The position numbers and the translations under genes are program-made. A DNA stretch of 32,870 nucleotides from Lysobacteraceae bacterium (lineage in GTDB: Bacteria; Pseudomonadota; Gammaproteobacteria; Xanthomonadales; Xanthomonadaceae): contig JAJTGG010000012.1 of assembly GCA_021299355.1 (NCBI GenBank), forward strand, positions 1-32,870. The letters run 5' to 3'. Numbering within the stretch: the stretch's first letter is position 1; each line of letters opens with the position of its first letter. Under the pieces are notes generated by a model. That model searched no databases, had not been told where the DNA came from, and saw only the letters and a program-made list of their open reading frames with translations. This document shows, in pieces, positions 25,200 to 32,870 of the stretch.

Positions 25200-26528
25200 A
25201 TGAGCGCAGTGCTATTCGGACTTTTCGGCCTCAGCTGCCTGCTGGCCATCGCCTGGCTGTTTTCCAATAACCGGCGCGCCATTGATTGGCGGTTGATTTC
25301 CACCGGCGTGCTGCTTCAGATCGTATTTGCCGCATTCGTATTGCTGACGTCGTTCGGTGCCGCGGTATTCGGTGCCGCCGCGCATGCCTTCGTAACTGTT
25401 TCCGGTTTCACTACGGAAGGCGCCAGAATGATTTTCGGCGATCTGGCGACGGCGGATAAATACGGCTTCATTTTCGTATTCCAGGTTCTGCCGACGGTGA
25501 TTTTCTTTGCCGCGCTCACCGCCGTTCTGTATCACTTGGGCATTCTCCAGATGGTCGTCAAAGGCATGGCCTGGGCGATTACCAAAGTCATGCGCCTGTC
25601 GGGCGCTGAAACCACCTCAGTGTGTGCCAGCGTGTTCATCGGCCAAACCGAAGCGCCGCTGACGGTCCGGCCCTACATCGGCAGGATGACCGAGTCGGAA
25701 CTGCTGACCATGATGATCGGTGGCATGGCGCATATCGCCGGCGGCGTGATGGCCACCTACGTGGCCATGCTGGGCGGCACCGACCCGGAGCTGCAGGCTT
25801 TCTATGCCAAGCACTTCCTGGCGGCTTCGATCATGGCCGCTCCGGCAACCTTCCTGGTTGCCAAGATGCTGATTCCGGAAACCGGGGAGCCCTTGACGCG
25901 CGGAAGCATCAAAGTCGATGTGGAAAAAACCTCGGCGAACATTATCGATGCCGCTGCTGCCGGCGCTGCCGACGGGGTCAAGCTGGCGATCAACATCGCC
26001 GCCATGCTGCTGGCTTTCGTGGCGCTGATCGCCATGATCAACGCCATCATCGGCTGGTTCGGCGATTTGCATTTGTCGGGCTACCAGAGCCTGAACATGA
26101 TGTTGAATCAGGGCGCTGCAGCCGGTGCCACGCCGGTCACGCTCAATCTCGGCCTAATCCTCGGGTATATTTTGGCGCCGATTGCCTGGGTGATCGGCAT
26201 TGACTGGAACGATGCGGTGATCGCCGGCGGTCTGATCGGCCAGAAAATCGTACTCAACGAGTTCATCGCCTATCTGCAGCTGTCGCAGATTCCAATCGGT
26301 GAAGGCGCCGGCGCCATCAGTGAGCATTCCCGCTTGATTCTGACCTACGCACTGTGCGGCTTTGCCAACTTCGCTTCGATTGCCATCCAGATCGGCGGCA
26401 TCGGTTCATTGGCACCGGAGCGCCGTTCCGATCTGGCCCGCTTCGGCCTGCGTGCCGTGCTCGGCGGCACGATTGCCACCTTGATGACCGCCACCATCGC
26501 CGGCGTATTGCTGCACTTCGGAGTATAA
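25200..26528 (+). CDS. nupC: Concentrative nucleoside transporter (CNT/NupC family)
   Basis: Inner-membrane cation-coupled nucleoside importer. The 442-residue protein has about ten hydrophobic segments and CNT signature regions: SVFIGQTEAPLTVRPYI, MTESELLTMMIGGMAHIAGGVMATYV, and the C-terminal CGFANFASIAIQIGGIGSLAPERR. Length is intermediate between E. coli NupC (400) and animal CNTs. Two bases separate its stop from the ribokinase-family gene, so uptake and phosphorylation are probably co-expressed. Whether it prefers purine or pyrimidine nucleosides cannot be read from the sequence. Confidence 0.93.
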   Translation: MSAVLFGLFGLSCLLAIAWLFSNNRRAIDWRLISTGVLLQIVFAAFVLLTSFGAAVFGAAAHAFVTVSGFTTEGARMIFGDLATADKYGFIFVFQVLPTVIFFAALTAVLYHLGILQMVVKGMAWAITKVMRLSGAETTSVCASVFIGQTEAPLTVRPYIGRMTESELLTMMIGGMAHIAGGVMATYVAMLGGTDPELQAFYAKHFLAASIMAAPATFLVAKMLIPETGEPLTRGSIKVDVEKTSANIIDAAAAGAADGVKLAINIAAMLLAFVALIAMINAIIGWFGDLHLSGYQSLNMMLNQGAAAGATPVTLNLGLILGYILAPIAWVIGIDWNDAVIAGGLIGQKIVLNEFIAYLQLSQIPIGEGAGAISEHSRLILTYALCGFANFASIAIQIGGIGSLAPERRSDLARFGLRAVLGGTIATLMTATIAGVLLHFGV

Positions 26529-26530
26529 GC

Positions 26531-27451
26531 ATGCTGATCGTGGTGGGCTCCTACAACCAGGATCTGGTTTGGCGCACGCCGCGTTTTCCGAAGGCCGGAG
26601 AAACGCGAACCGGCCTTTTTTCCCAAGGCCCCGGCGGTAAAGGCTTCAATCAGGCCATGGCCGCGCATCGGCTCAGTGGCCATGCCCTGTTCATCGCCGC
26701 CATCGGCGATGATGCCCTTGGCGGGCTCGCCATGCAGACGGCGGAACACGAAGGACTGCGTTGTGCCTGGCAGGAATGCGCGGGTGCCGCCACCGGCAAT
26801 GCCGCCATCTGGCTGGATGCCGACGGACAGAATCAAATTCTGGTGGATCTGGCTGCGAACACGTTGTTATCACCTGCGCACATTTCCGCACATGCCGAAG
26901 ACATCCGCCATGCACGGATTCTGCTGCTGCAGCAGGAGGCCGCAATTGCGGCGAGTATTACTGCCCTGCATCTGGCGAAAAAAGCCGGTGTGCGCTGCAT
27001 CGTCAATCCGGCACCGGCATCCGAGGATGCCGCCGAATTGCATGCACTGGCCGATATCCTGAGTCCGAACGAAAGCGAATTCGCCGCCTTGCTGCAGGCC
27101 CACGGCGAAGACGTCACTGCGGAAAGTATCGCGCAGCGGAATGCCGCCGCACTGCATGCCTTGGCCCGGAAACTACCCTGCCCCGATACCGTGATTACCC
27201 TAGGTGTACGTGGCGCCGTGCTCAGCACCCCCTATGGATTCCACGAATTCGCGGCGCCGAATGTCAGCGTCAGGGACACGACCGGCGCCGGCGATTGTTT
27301 CAACGGCGCATTGGCAGCGGAATTGGCACACGGATCGGCATTGACGGACGCCTGCGCTTTTGCGGTGATGGCGGCTTCCTGCAAGGTCGAGCGCAGCGGT
27401 GCGGCGCTGGCCATGCCGAGCCGAGCCGACATCACCGCCCGCCTGGGCTGA
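26531..27451 (+). CDS. rbsK: PfkB/ribokinase-family sugar or nucleoside kinase
   Basis: ATP-dependent kinase of 306 residues, starting at the ATG at 26531 directly after nupC (GGAG lies across the nupC end). It has N-terminal VVGSYNQDLVW and the substrate motif GPGGKGFNQA (33-42; ribokinase usually GGKGANQA). It also has ILSPNESEFAALL and the C-terminal anion-hole signature DTTGAGDCFNGAL (249-261) with catalytic Asp255. These favour ribokinase. The neighbouring nucleoside transporter, with no nucleoside hydrolase or phosphorylase in the window, leaves a nucleoside kinase possible. The symbol is a best guess. Confidence 0.82.
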   Translation: MLIVVGSYNQDLVWRTPRFPKAGETRTGLFSQGPGGKGFNQAMAAHRLSGHALFIAAIGDDALGGLAMQTAEHEGLRCAWQECAGAATGNAAIWLDADGQNQILVDLAANTLLSPAHISAHAEDIRHARILLLQQEAAIAASITALHLAKKAGVRCIVNPAPASEDAAELHALADILSPNESEFAALLQAHGEDVTAESIAQRNAAALHALARKLPCPDTVITLGVRGAVLSTPYGFHEFAAPNVSVRDTTGAGDCFNGALAAELAHGSALTDACAFAVMAASCKVERSGAALAMPSRADITARLG

Positions 27452-27453
27452 AC

Positions 27454-28422
27454 ATGCGCATCGGGCCGCATGCCATTTCGCCGAACCTGATCCTGGCGCC
27501 GATGGCCGGCGTCACCGATAAGCCGTTCCGGATACTGTGCAAAAAAATGGGCGCCGGCCTGTGCGTCTCGGAGATGACCATTTCCGACCCGCGTTTCTGG
27601 CGCACCAGCAAATCGGTGCATCGCATGGATCATTCCGATGAACCCTCGCCGATATCGGTGCAGATCGCCGGCACCGATCCGGCGCAGCTGGCGGAAGCGG
27701 CGCGCTTCAATGTCGAGCATGGCGCGCAGATCATCGACATCAACATGGGTTGCCCGGCCAAAAAAGTCTGCAATGTCCTAGCCGGCTCGGCCTTGATGCG
27801 TGATGAAAAACTGGTGGCCGCCATTTTGAGCGCCACGGTCAAGGCCGTCGATGTGCCGGTCACTCTGAAAATCCGTACCGGTTGGAGTCCTGATTCCCGC
27901 AATGCCTTGACCATCGCGCGCATTGCCGAGGACTGCGGCATCCAATCCTTGGCGGTGCATGGCCGTACGCGTGAGGATTTCTATACGGGCGCGGCCGAAT
28001 ACGACACCATCGCCGCGGTCAAACAGGCCGTGCGCATTCCGGTGGTGGCCAACGGCGATATCACCGATCCGCTCAAGGCCAAATACGTACTGGAATACAC
28101 CAAGGCCGATGCGGTGATGATCGGCCGTGCGGCGCAGGGCCGGCCCTGGATTTTCCGGCAGATCCAACATTATCTGGACACCGGCGAACTGCTGCCGGAA
28201 CCGTCCGTGGCATTCATCGCCGAAACCCTGCTCAGCCACCTGCTGCACCTGCATGAATTCTATGGCGAGCCGCAGGGCGTGCGCATCGCGCGCAAGCATC
28301 TGGGCTGGTACAGTGCCGAACAGGACAATGCGGTGGAATTCCGGGCGCGCGTCAACAAGGCCGAAACGGCAAGCGAACAGACGGCGATTACCAAGGATTA
28401 TTTCTCAGATCTGATGGCTTAA
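27454..28422 (+). CDS. dusB: tRNA-dihydrouridine synthase B
   Basis: FMN-dependent enzyme reducing a uridine of the tRNA D-loop. I start it at the ATG at 27454 (MRIGPHAISPNLILAPMAGVTDKPFR), 2 bases after the kinase stop, giving 322 residues. The long open frame further upstream is antisense-like overlap with the kinase. Features are APMAGVTDKPFR (FMN site), DINMGCPAKKV with catalytic Cys100, LAVHGRTREDFYTG and GRAAQGRPWIFRQI; all fit DusB. Unlike in enteric bacteria, no fis gene follows: the next gene is convergent osmC. Translation probably depends on coupling, since no good Shine-Dalgarno is seen. Confidence 0.95.
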   Translation: MRIGPHAISPNLILAPMAGVTDKPFRILCKKMGAGLCVSEMTISDPRFWRTSKSVHRMDHSDEPSPISVQIAGTDPAQLAEAARFNVEHGAQIIDINMGCPAKKVCNVLAGSALMRDEKLVAAILSATVKAVDVPVTLKIRTGWSPDSRNALTIARIAEDCGIQSLAVHGRTREDFYTGAAEYDTIAAVKQAVRIPVVANGDITDPLKAKYVLEYTKADAVMIGRAAQGRPWIFRQIQHYLDTGELLPEPSVAFIAETLLSHLLHLHEFYGEPQGVRIARKHLGWYSAEQDNAVEFRARVNKAETASEQTAITKDYFSDLMA

Positions 28423-28853
28423 GCCAGCGTTGCATCCAGCGTCACCGGCACCGCCAGTGCCCGTGAAATCACACAGCCAGCTTTGGCGGCCTCGGCAATT
28501 TCGATGAACTGCGCCGAGGTGATACCCGGCACGGTGGCCACGACAACCAGGTGCACGCCGGTGACGGTCGGCCCCGGATCCATGCCCGGCTCCATCATCG
28601 CTTCGGCCCGGGTGTCAATCCGGTCCGGCGTGAATCCGGCTTTGCCGAGCACCGCCGACAGCGCCATGCTGAAGCAGCCGGCATGTGCGGCAGCCAACAG
28701 CTCTTCCGGATTGGTGCCCTGCTCATCGCCGAAGCGGGTTTTAAAGGAATAGTTCTGGTCGGCGAACAGACCGCTCTGCGGCGTACTCATGCCGCCCTTG
28801 CCGGCAATTAGATCGCCTTCCCAACGTGCGTTTGCGATGCGTTTGAATCCCAT
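28419..28853 (-). CDS. osmC: OsmC-type peroxiredoxin
   Basis: Thiol peroxidase reducing organic hydroperoxides, in the cytoplasm. I start it at the ATG at 28853 (MGFKRIANARWEGDLIAGKG), with AGGGG upstream, giving 144 residues; the open frame extends further but without family similarity. Peroxidatic and resolving Cys are Cys60 in AAHAGCFSMALS and Cys127 in KAGCVISRAL, with the conserved TNPEELLAAAHA segment before the first. The pattern matches OsmC better than Ohr. Its stop codon interlocks with that of dusB on the other strand. Confidence 0.95.
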   Translation of the reverse strand: MGFKRIANARWEGDLIAGKGGMSTPQSGLFADQNYSFKTRFGDEQGTNPEELLAAAHAGCFSMALSAVLGKAGFTPDRIDTRAEAMMEPGMDPGPTVTGVHLVVVATVPGITSAQFIEIAEAAKAGCVISRALAVPVTLDATLA

Positions 28854-29026
28854 GACAATCCCCTGTAAATGCTTGTTTGGAATGGCTACTTTAGCAAATT
28901 CCAAGACGGTTGTACGGGAGCTAAACCGGAGGGGTCAAAAAGTTGATGCGGACCGGGGCATTTGCCTGTATTCTATCCGCTCCCCAATTTGTATCTTTCT
29001 ATCCCGATTAAAGGATATATGTCACG

Positions 29027-30238
29027 ATGAGTAACTACCTGTTCACTTCCGAGTCGGTCTCCGAAGGCCACCCGGACAAACTCGCCGACCAGATTTCCGA
29101 TGCCGTGCTCGACGCCATCCTGGCCCAGGACAAGCACGCCCGCGTGGCCTGCGAAACCTTGGTGAAAACCGGCGCCGCCATCGTGGCCGGCGAAATCACC
29201 ACCTCGGCCTGGGTCGACATCGAAGCCCTGGCCCGCAAGGTCATCAACGACATCGGTTACAACAATTCCAACGTCGGTTTCGACGGCCACACCTGCGCCA
29301 TCATCAACATGATCGGCAAGCAGTCGGTCGACATCAACCAAGGCGTCGACCGAAAGCGTCCGGAAGACCAAGGCGCCGGCGACCAGGGTCTGATGTTCGG
29401 CTACGCCACCAACGAAACCGAAAGCTTCATGCCGGCCGCCATCCATCTGTCACACCGTCTGGTCGAGCGCCAAGCCAAAGTGCGCAAGCAAAAGAATTCG
29501 CCGCTGCCGTGGCTGCGCCCGGATGCCAAGAGCCAGGTCACCCTGCGCTATGAGGGCGATAAGGCCGTGGCCATCGACGCCGTGGTGCTCTCGACCCAGC
29601 ACGATCCGGGCATTAAGCAGAAGGATCTGATCGAAGCCGTGCGCGCGCACGTGATCGATCCGGTACTGCCGGGCAAGCTGCTGCACAAGGGCACCAAATT
29701 CCACATCAATCCGACCGGCAAGTTCGAGATCGGCGGCCCGGTCGGCGACTGCGGCCTGACCGGCCGCAAGATCATCGTCGACACCTACGGCGGCTGGGCC
29801 CGTCACGGCGGTGGTGCGTTCTCCGGCAAGGATCCGTCCAAGGTCGATCGTTCGGCGGCTTACGCTGCCCGTTATGTGGCCAAGAACGTGGTTGCCGCCG
29901 GTCTGGCCGACCGCTGCGAAGTGCAGGTCAGCTACGCCATCGGCGTGGCCGAACCGACTTCGATTTCGGTCACCACTTTCGGCACCGGCAAAATTCCGGA
30001 CGTGCAGATTGAAAAACTGATCCGCGGCCACTTCGACCTGCGTCCTTACGGCATCAGCAAAATGCTGGACCTGTTGCACCCGATTTACCAGCGCACCGCC
30101 AGCTACGGCCACTTCGGCCGCAAGCCGCAGGAAGTCAGTTACATCGATGGTCACGGCAAAACCCACAAGGCTACTGCATTCAGCTGGGAAAAAACCGACG
30201 TCGCCGACGCCCTGCGCAAGGCTGCAAAACTGAAGTAA
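29027..30238 (+). CDS. metK: S-adenosylmethionine synthetase
   Basis: Makes S-adenosylmethionine from methionine and ATP. The 403-residue protein opens [22 protein letters not shown], with the methionine/ATP-binding GHPDK. It contains [12 protein letters not shown] and the phosphate loop [16 protein letters not shown], and ends in the standard [15 protein letters not shown] region. Start ATG at 29027; AAAGGA lies 11 bases upstream and a four-codon frame overlaps the start (see findings). The 173-base spacer to osmC shows no SAM riboswitch I can recognise. It is first gene of the methyl-cycle cluster but has its own terminator. Confidence 0.98.
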   Translation: MSNYLFTSESVSEGHPDKLADQISDAVLDAILAQDKHARVACETLVKTGAAIVAGEITTSAWVDIEALARKVINDIGYNNSNVGFDGHTCAIINMIGKQSVDINQGVDRKRPEDQGAGDQGLMFGYATNETESFMPAAIHLSHRLVERQAKVRKQKNSPLPWLRPDAKSQVTLRYEGDKAVAIDAVVLSTQHDPGIKQKDLIEAVRAHVIDPVLPGKLLHKGTKFHINPTGKFEIGGPVGDCGLTGRKIIVDTYGGWARHGGGAFSGKDPSKVDRSAAYAARYVAKNVVAAGLADRCEVQVSYAIGVAEPTSISVTTFGTGKIPDVQIEKLIRGHFDLRPYGISKMLDLLHPIYQRTASYGHFGRKPQEVSYIDGHGKTHKATAFSWEKTDVADALRKAAKLK

Positions 30239-30246
30239 TCCGGAAC

Positions 30247-30274
30247 CGGGGGCGGCGTAATCCGCCCCCGTTTT
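30247..30274 (+). terminator. Intrinsic terminator after metK
   Basis: Perfect 9-bp GC-rich stem (30247-30255 and 30262-30270) with a 6-base loop and four T residues, 8 bases after the metK stop. It separates metK from ahcY transcription. Confidence 0.85.
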
Positions 30275-30286
30275 CACATGTCATTC

Positions 30287-30316
30287 CGGTACAGGCGGTA
30301 TCATAGGCCTGTACCG
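30287..30316. repeat. Perfect 10-bp inverted repeat at the probable ahcY promoter
   Basis: CGGTACAGGC (30287-30296) and GCCTGTACCG (30307-30316) flank a 10-base spacer that holds TATCAT (30299-30304), a good -10 candidate. TTCACA (30273-30278) is a -35-like hexamer but at a long 20-base spacing. Position fits an operator over the promoter, just before the riboswitch. Confidence 0.6.
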
Positions 30317-30321
30317 AAACA

Positions 30322-30421
30322 CCCCATCGAGGGGCGCTGCAAGCACCGCTGAGGCGGAAGCACAGGCTCGATGGTGGTCGTCAATGCAACCGCGCCCGCT
30401 CACTTTGATCTTTAAGGAGCG
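30322..30421 (+). promoter_or_regulatory. S-adenosylhomocysteine (SAH) riboswitch upstream of ahcY
   Basis: Ligand-binding leader RNA that turns ahcY on when SAH accumulates. P1 is CCATCGA (30324-30330) with TCGATGG (30368-30374). The conserved GAGGGGCGCTGC core begins at 30329, a small hairpin CCGC-TGAG-GCGG lies at 30346-30357, and CAGGCTCG closes the aptamer. The diagnostic pseudoknot is GGGCGC (30332-30337) with GCGCCC (30392-30397). Adjacent to it, bases 30397-30405 can pair with 30414-30421, covering the AAGGAG of ahcY, with one bulged base. The shared base 30397 and close packing suggest that ligand-stabilised pseudoknot and Shine-Dalgarno occlusion compete. Family assignment rests on known SAH riboswitch features; the mechanism is my inference. 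Confidence 0.92.
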
Positions 30422-30424
30422 TGC

Positions 30425-31846
30425 ATGAACGCCGTTACGAAACTGAAACCCGATTATAAAATAGCTGACATCACCCTGGCCGATTGGGGCCGCAAGGAAA
30501 TCGACATCGCCGAAGCAGAAATGCCGGGACTGATGTCGATCCGCAATAAATATGCCGCCCAGGCACCGCTGAAAGGCGTGCGCGTGACCGGCTCGCTGCA
30601 CATGACCATCCAGACCGCCGTGCTGATCGAGACCCTGAAGGATATCGGCGCCGATGTGCGCTGGGCGTCCTGCAACATCTTCTCGACCCAGGACCATGCT
30701 GCTGCAGCCATCGCCGCCAGCGGCACCCCGGTATTCGCCTGGAAAGGCGAAACCCTGGAAGAATACTGGGACTGCACCCTGGATGCCGTGACCTTCCCCG
30801 GCGGCAAGGGGCCCGAGCTTGTCGTTGATGACGGCGGCGACGTCACTCTGCTGCTGCACAAAGGCTATGAAATGGAACAGGGTTCGGACTGGGTCAATAC
30901 CCCGTCCGGCTCGCATGAAGAGCAGGTCATCAAGAACCTGCTGAAACGCACGGCCACCGACCGTCCGGGCTTCTGGACCAATGTGATGAAGGACTGGCGC
31001 GGCGTTTCCGAAGAAACCACCACCGGTGTGCACCGTCTGTACCAGATGATGGAAGTCGGCGGACTGCGCGTGCCGGCCATCAACGTCAACGACTCGGTCA
31101 CCAAATCCAAGTTCGACAACCTGTACGGCTGCCGTGAATCACTGGCCGATGGCCTGAAGCGTGCCATGGACGTGATGCTTGCCGGTAAGGTCGCCGTGGT
31201 CTGCGGCTACGGCGATGTCGGCAAGGGCTCGGCCCATTCGCTACGCGCCTACGGCTGTCGTGTGGTGGTCACCGAAATCGATCCGATCAACGCCCTGCAG
31301 GCCGCGATGGAAGGTTTTGAAATCAATACCGTGGAAGCCACCCTCGGCCGCGGCGATATCTACGTCACCACCACCGGCAACAAAGACGTGCTGACGCTGG
31401 AACACATGCAGGCCATGAAGGACCAAGCCATCGTCTGCAATATCGGCCACTTCGACAACGAAATCCAGGTTGACCGCCTGAACACTTCGGACGCGGTCAA
31501 GCTCAATATCAAGCCGCAGGTCGACAAATACACCTTTGCCAACGGTAATGCCATCTATCTGCTTGCCGAAGGCCGCTTGGTCAACCTGGGCTGCGCGACC
31601 GGTCATCCGAGCTTCGTGATGTCGAACTCATTTTCCAACCAGACCCTGGCGCAGATCGATCTGTGGGCCAACAAGGACGTATACGAGCCGAAAGTCTACA
31701 TCCTGCCGAAGAAGCTCGACGAGGAAGTGGCACGTCTGCATCTGGAGAAAATCGGGGTGAAGCTGACCGTGCTGACCGACGAACAGGCTGCTTACCTCGG
31801 TGTCGCCAAGGAAGGTCCGTACAAGCCGGAACACTACCGCTACTGA
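30425..31846 (+). CDS. ahcY: S-adenosylhomocysteine hydrolase
   Basis: NAD-containing enzyme that splits SAH to adenosine and homocysteine, relieving product inhibition of methyltransferases. The 473-residue protein has N-terminal [20 protein letters not shown] and the substrate region [21 protein letters not shown]. Other elements are [16 protein letters not shown], the NAD-binding [17 protein letters not shown] (about 258-274) and the C-terminal KPEHYRY tail needed for the neighbouring subunit's active site. The strong AAGGAG is 5 bases before the ATG and is the element masked by the riboswitch. Confidence 0.98.
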   Translation: MNAVTKLKPDYKIADITLADWGRKEIDIAEAEMPGLMSIRNKYAAQAPLKGVRVTGSLHMTIQTAVLIETLKDIGADVRWASCNIFSTQDHAAAAIAASGTPVFAWKGETLEEYWDCTLDAVTFPGGKGPELVVDDGGDVTLLLHKGYEMEQGSDWVNTPSGSHEEQVIKNLLKRTATDRPGFWTNVMKDWRGVSEETTTGVHRLYQMMEVGGLRVPAINVNDSVTKSKFDNLYGCRESLADGLKRAMDVMLAGKVAVVCGYGDVGKGSAHSLRAYGCRVVVTEIDPINALQAAMEGFEINTVEATLGRGDIYVTTTGNKDVLTLEHMQAMKDQAIVCNIGHFDNEIQVDRLNTSDAVKLNIKPQVDKYTFANGNAIYLLAEGRLVNLGCATGHPSFVMSNSFSNQTLAQIDLWANKDVYEPKVYILPKKLDEEVARLHLEKIGVKLTVLTDEQAAYLGVAKEGPYKPEHYRY

Positions 31847-31853
31847 GTCCCCG

Positions 31854-31881
31854 AAAAGGGCGCGCATGCGCCCTTTTTTTT
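31854..31881 (+). terminator. Strong intrinsic terminator between ahcY and metF
   Basis: Perfect 10-bp inverted repeat (31854-31863 and 31868-31877) with a 4-base loop and a run of eight T residues (31874-31881), 7 bases after the ahcY stop and only 16 bases before the metF start. Confidence 0.92.
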
Positions 31882-31897
31882 ATTTCCCGGAACTGAA

Positions 31898-32719
31898 ATG
31901 AAGATTTCCTACGAGTTTTTTCCGCCGAAAACCGATGAGCAGCGCGCGCAACTGGACCGTACCGCGATTGCGCTGAAAGCCCACGCTCCAGAATTTGCCT
32001 CGGTCACCTTCGGTGCCGGCGGCTCGACCCTGAGCTATACCGGTGAAACGGTACAACACCTGGCCGATGTGCATGGACTGAATGCGGTGCCACACCTAAG
32101 CTGCATGGGCGGCACCCGCGAGGAGATCAGGGCCCTGCTGGACCACTACAAGGCCCGGGGCTGCAATCGCATCATCGCGCTGCGCGGCGACCTGCCTTCC
32201 GGCATGGCACGCGCCGGCGACATGCACTTCGCTGCCGATCTGGTACGTTTCATCAAAGACGAATACGGCGATGCCTTCGAAATCACTGTCGCCTGCTATC
32301 CGGAATTCCATCCGCAGGCCGAGGATGCCGAATCCGATATCGCGCGCTTTGCAGAAAAAGCGGCACTCGGCGCAAACTCGGCGATTACCCAGTACTTCTA
32401 CAATGCCGATGCCTATTTCCGCTTCGTCGATGATGTTCGCCGGCGCGGCATCACCATCCCGATCATCCCGGGCATCATGCCGATTTCGAATTTCTCGCAG
32501 ATCCGCCGGTTCTCGCAGATGTGCGGTGCCGAAATTCCGCGATGGATGGGCCAACGCATGCTGGCTTACGGCGACGATGCCGCCAGTATCCGCGAGTTCG
32601 CCGCCGACTGCGTGGCTGGCATGTGCCGCCGCCTGCTCGAGGGCGGTGCCGGTGAATTGCATTTCTATACCCTGAATCTGGCCAAACCCGCCGAAGCCGT
32701 GCTCTCGCGTTTGCGCTGA
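31898..32719 (+). CDS. metF: Methylenetetrahydrofolate reductase
   Basis: FAD enzyme reducing methylene-THF to methyl-THF for methionine synthesis. The 273-residue protein starts MKISYEFFPPKTDEQ with catalytic Glu6. It contains SVTFGAGGS, HLSCMGG, IIALRGDLP (Asp98), ACYPEFHP and TQYFYNADAYFRFVDD, all standard for bacterial MetF. The upstream GGAA is a weak ribosome site. No space exists for its own promoter after the terminator, so it depends on readthrough or on a promoter inside ahcY. With metK and ahcY it completes a methyl-cycle cluster. Confidence 0.97.
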   Translation: MKISYEFFPPKTDEQRAQLDRTAIALKAHAPEFASVTFGAGGSTLSYTGETVQHLADVHGLNAVPHLSCMGGTREEIRALLDHYKARGCNRIIALRGDLPSGMARAGDMHFAADLVRFIKDEYGDAFEITVACYPEFHPQAEDAESDIARFAEKAALGANSAITQYFYNADAYFRFVDDVRRRGITIPIIPGIMPISNFSQIRRFSQMCGAEIPRWMGQRMLAYGDDAASIREFAADCVAGMCRRLLEGGAGELHFYTLNLAKPAEAVLSRLR

Positions 32720-32739
32720 AGCTGCGCTAGAGTGCCGGT

Positions 32740-32870
32740 ATGGCATCATTTCGCAGTCCGCTGTTATTTCTGCTTCTGGTCGGCAGTACGACATCCGCCC
32801 AGGACATGCGCCGGTGCCAAGGCACCGATGGCAGCGTGGTCTATACCGATCGCCTGTGCGAGTCAGAACA
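32740..32870 (+). CDS. DUF4124-type exported protein (3' end outside window)
   Basis: Frame open from the ATG at 32740 to the window edge (43 codons), 20 bases after metF. A short signal peptide (MASFRSPLLFLLLVGSTTSAQD, cleavage near TSA/QD) precedes RCQGTDGSVVYTDRLCES. That matches the beginning of the DUF4124 domain (cysteine-containing, Tyr-x-Asp core), frequent in xanthomonad envelope proteins. Function unknown; the length and any further domains cannot be seen. Confidence 0.72.
   Translation, partial: MASFRSPLLFLLLVGSTTSAQDMRRCQGTDGSVVYTDRLCESE

Noticed and set aside
26761-27453. Long in-frame extension upstream of dusB, overlapping the kinase gene
   Set aside because: The extension is Arg/Cys-rich with no family similarity, while DusB proteins begin just before the APMAGVTD motif.
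28854-29026. Possible SAM riboswitch or clear promoter in the osmC-metK spacer
   Set aside because: I could not build any known SAM aptamer. TTGATG (28943-28948) and TATTCT (28969-28974) are 20 bases apart, too far for a confident promoter.

Overview
The window is about 33 kb of gene-dense, moderately GC-rich bacterial chromosome. Its gene content and order point to a gammaproteobacterium of the Xanthomonadales (Lysobacterales). The evidence is a yebC-ruvC-ruvA-kup-ruvB-ybgC-tolQRAB-pal run next to aspS, an FmdB-type zinc ribbon protein and a DUF3011 secreted protein near aspS, a YebC starting MGR...GRKG, and metK / SAH-riboswitch / ahcY / metF followed by a DUF4124 protein. The species cannot be named from sequence alone. 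I see no rRNA, tRNA, insertion sequence, prophage or CRISPR array, so this is core chromosome and not an accessory island.

Layout. (1) 1-9050, minus strand: one long, tightly packed unit, transcribed yebC, ruvC, ruvA, kup, ruvB, ybgC, tolQ, tolR, tolA, tolB, pal. It joins Holliday-junction processing and potassium uptake to the Tol-Pal envelope machine; pal runs off the left edge. (2) 9166-12366: aspS (minus), a secreted triple-DUF3011 protein (plus) and a small zinc-ribbon protein (minus). (3) 12410-16243, minus: yqgE, ruvX, pyrB and yheS with overlapping start/stop codons. (4) 16342-18837: a secreted serine beta-lactamase/esterase-fold protein (plus), a histone-H1-like Lys/Ala protein (minus) with a long leader, and the only long gene-free stretch in the window. 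(5) 18838-21799, minus: gcvH, gcvT, nfeD and a QmcA-type stomatin. (6) 21885-24125, plus: an ECF sigma factor, a probable membrane anti-sigma factor and a secreted double-PDZ protein. (7) 24227-28422, plus: an aldo/keto reductase, then a nucleoside transporter, a ribokinase-family kinase and dusB. (8) osmC (minus). (9) 29027-32719, plus: the activated-methyl cycle, metK, ahcY and metF, then a DUF4124 protein cut off by the right edge.

How genes work together. TolQRAB-Pal with YbgC forms the energised envelope-constriction system, and RuvABC resolves recombination junctions. MetK makes S-adenosylmethionine (SAM), AhcY removes the S-adenosylhomocysteine (SAH) left after methylation, and MetF supplies methyl-THF to remake methionine. 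A SAH riboswitch with a visible Shine-Dalgarno-sequestering stem sits directly before ahcY. GcvT and GcvH are two parts of the glycine cleavage system, which also feeds one-carbon units to the folate pool used by MetF.

Most of the window is conserved housekeeping. The least explained parts are the sigma/anti-sigma/PDZ trio, the regulatory DNA between metK and ahcY and between ahcY and metF, the histone-like gene with its leader and repeats, and the triple-DUF3011 protein with exactly repeated cysteine spacing.
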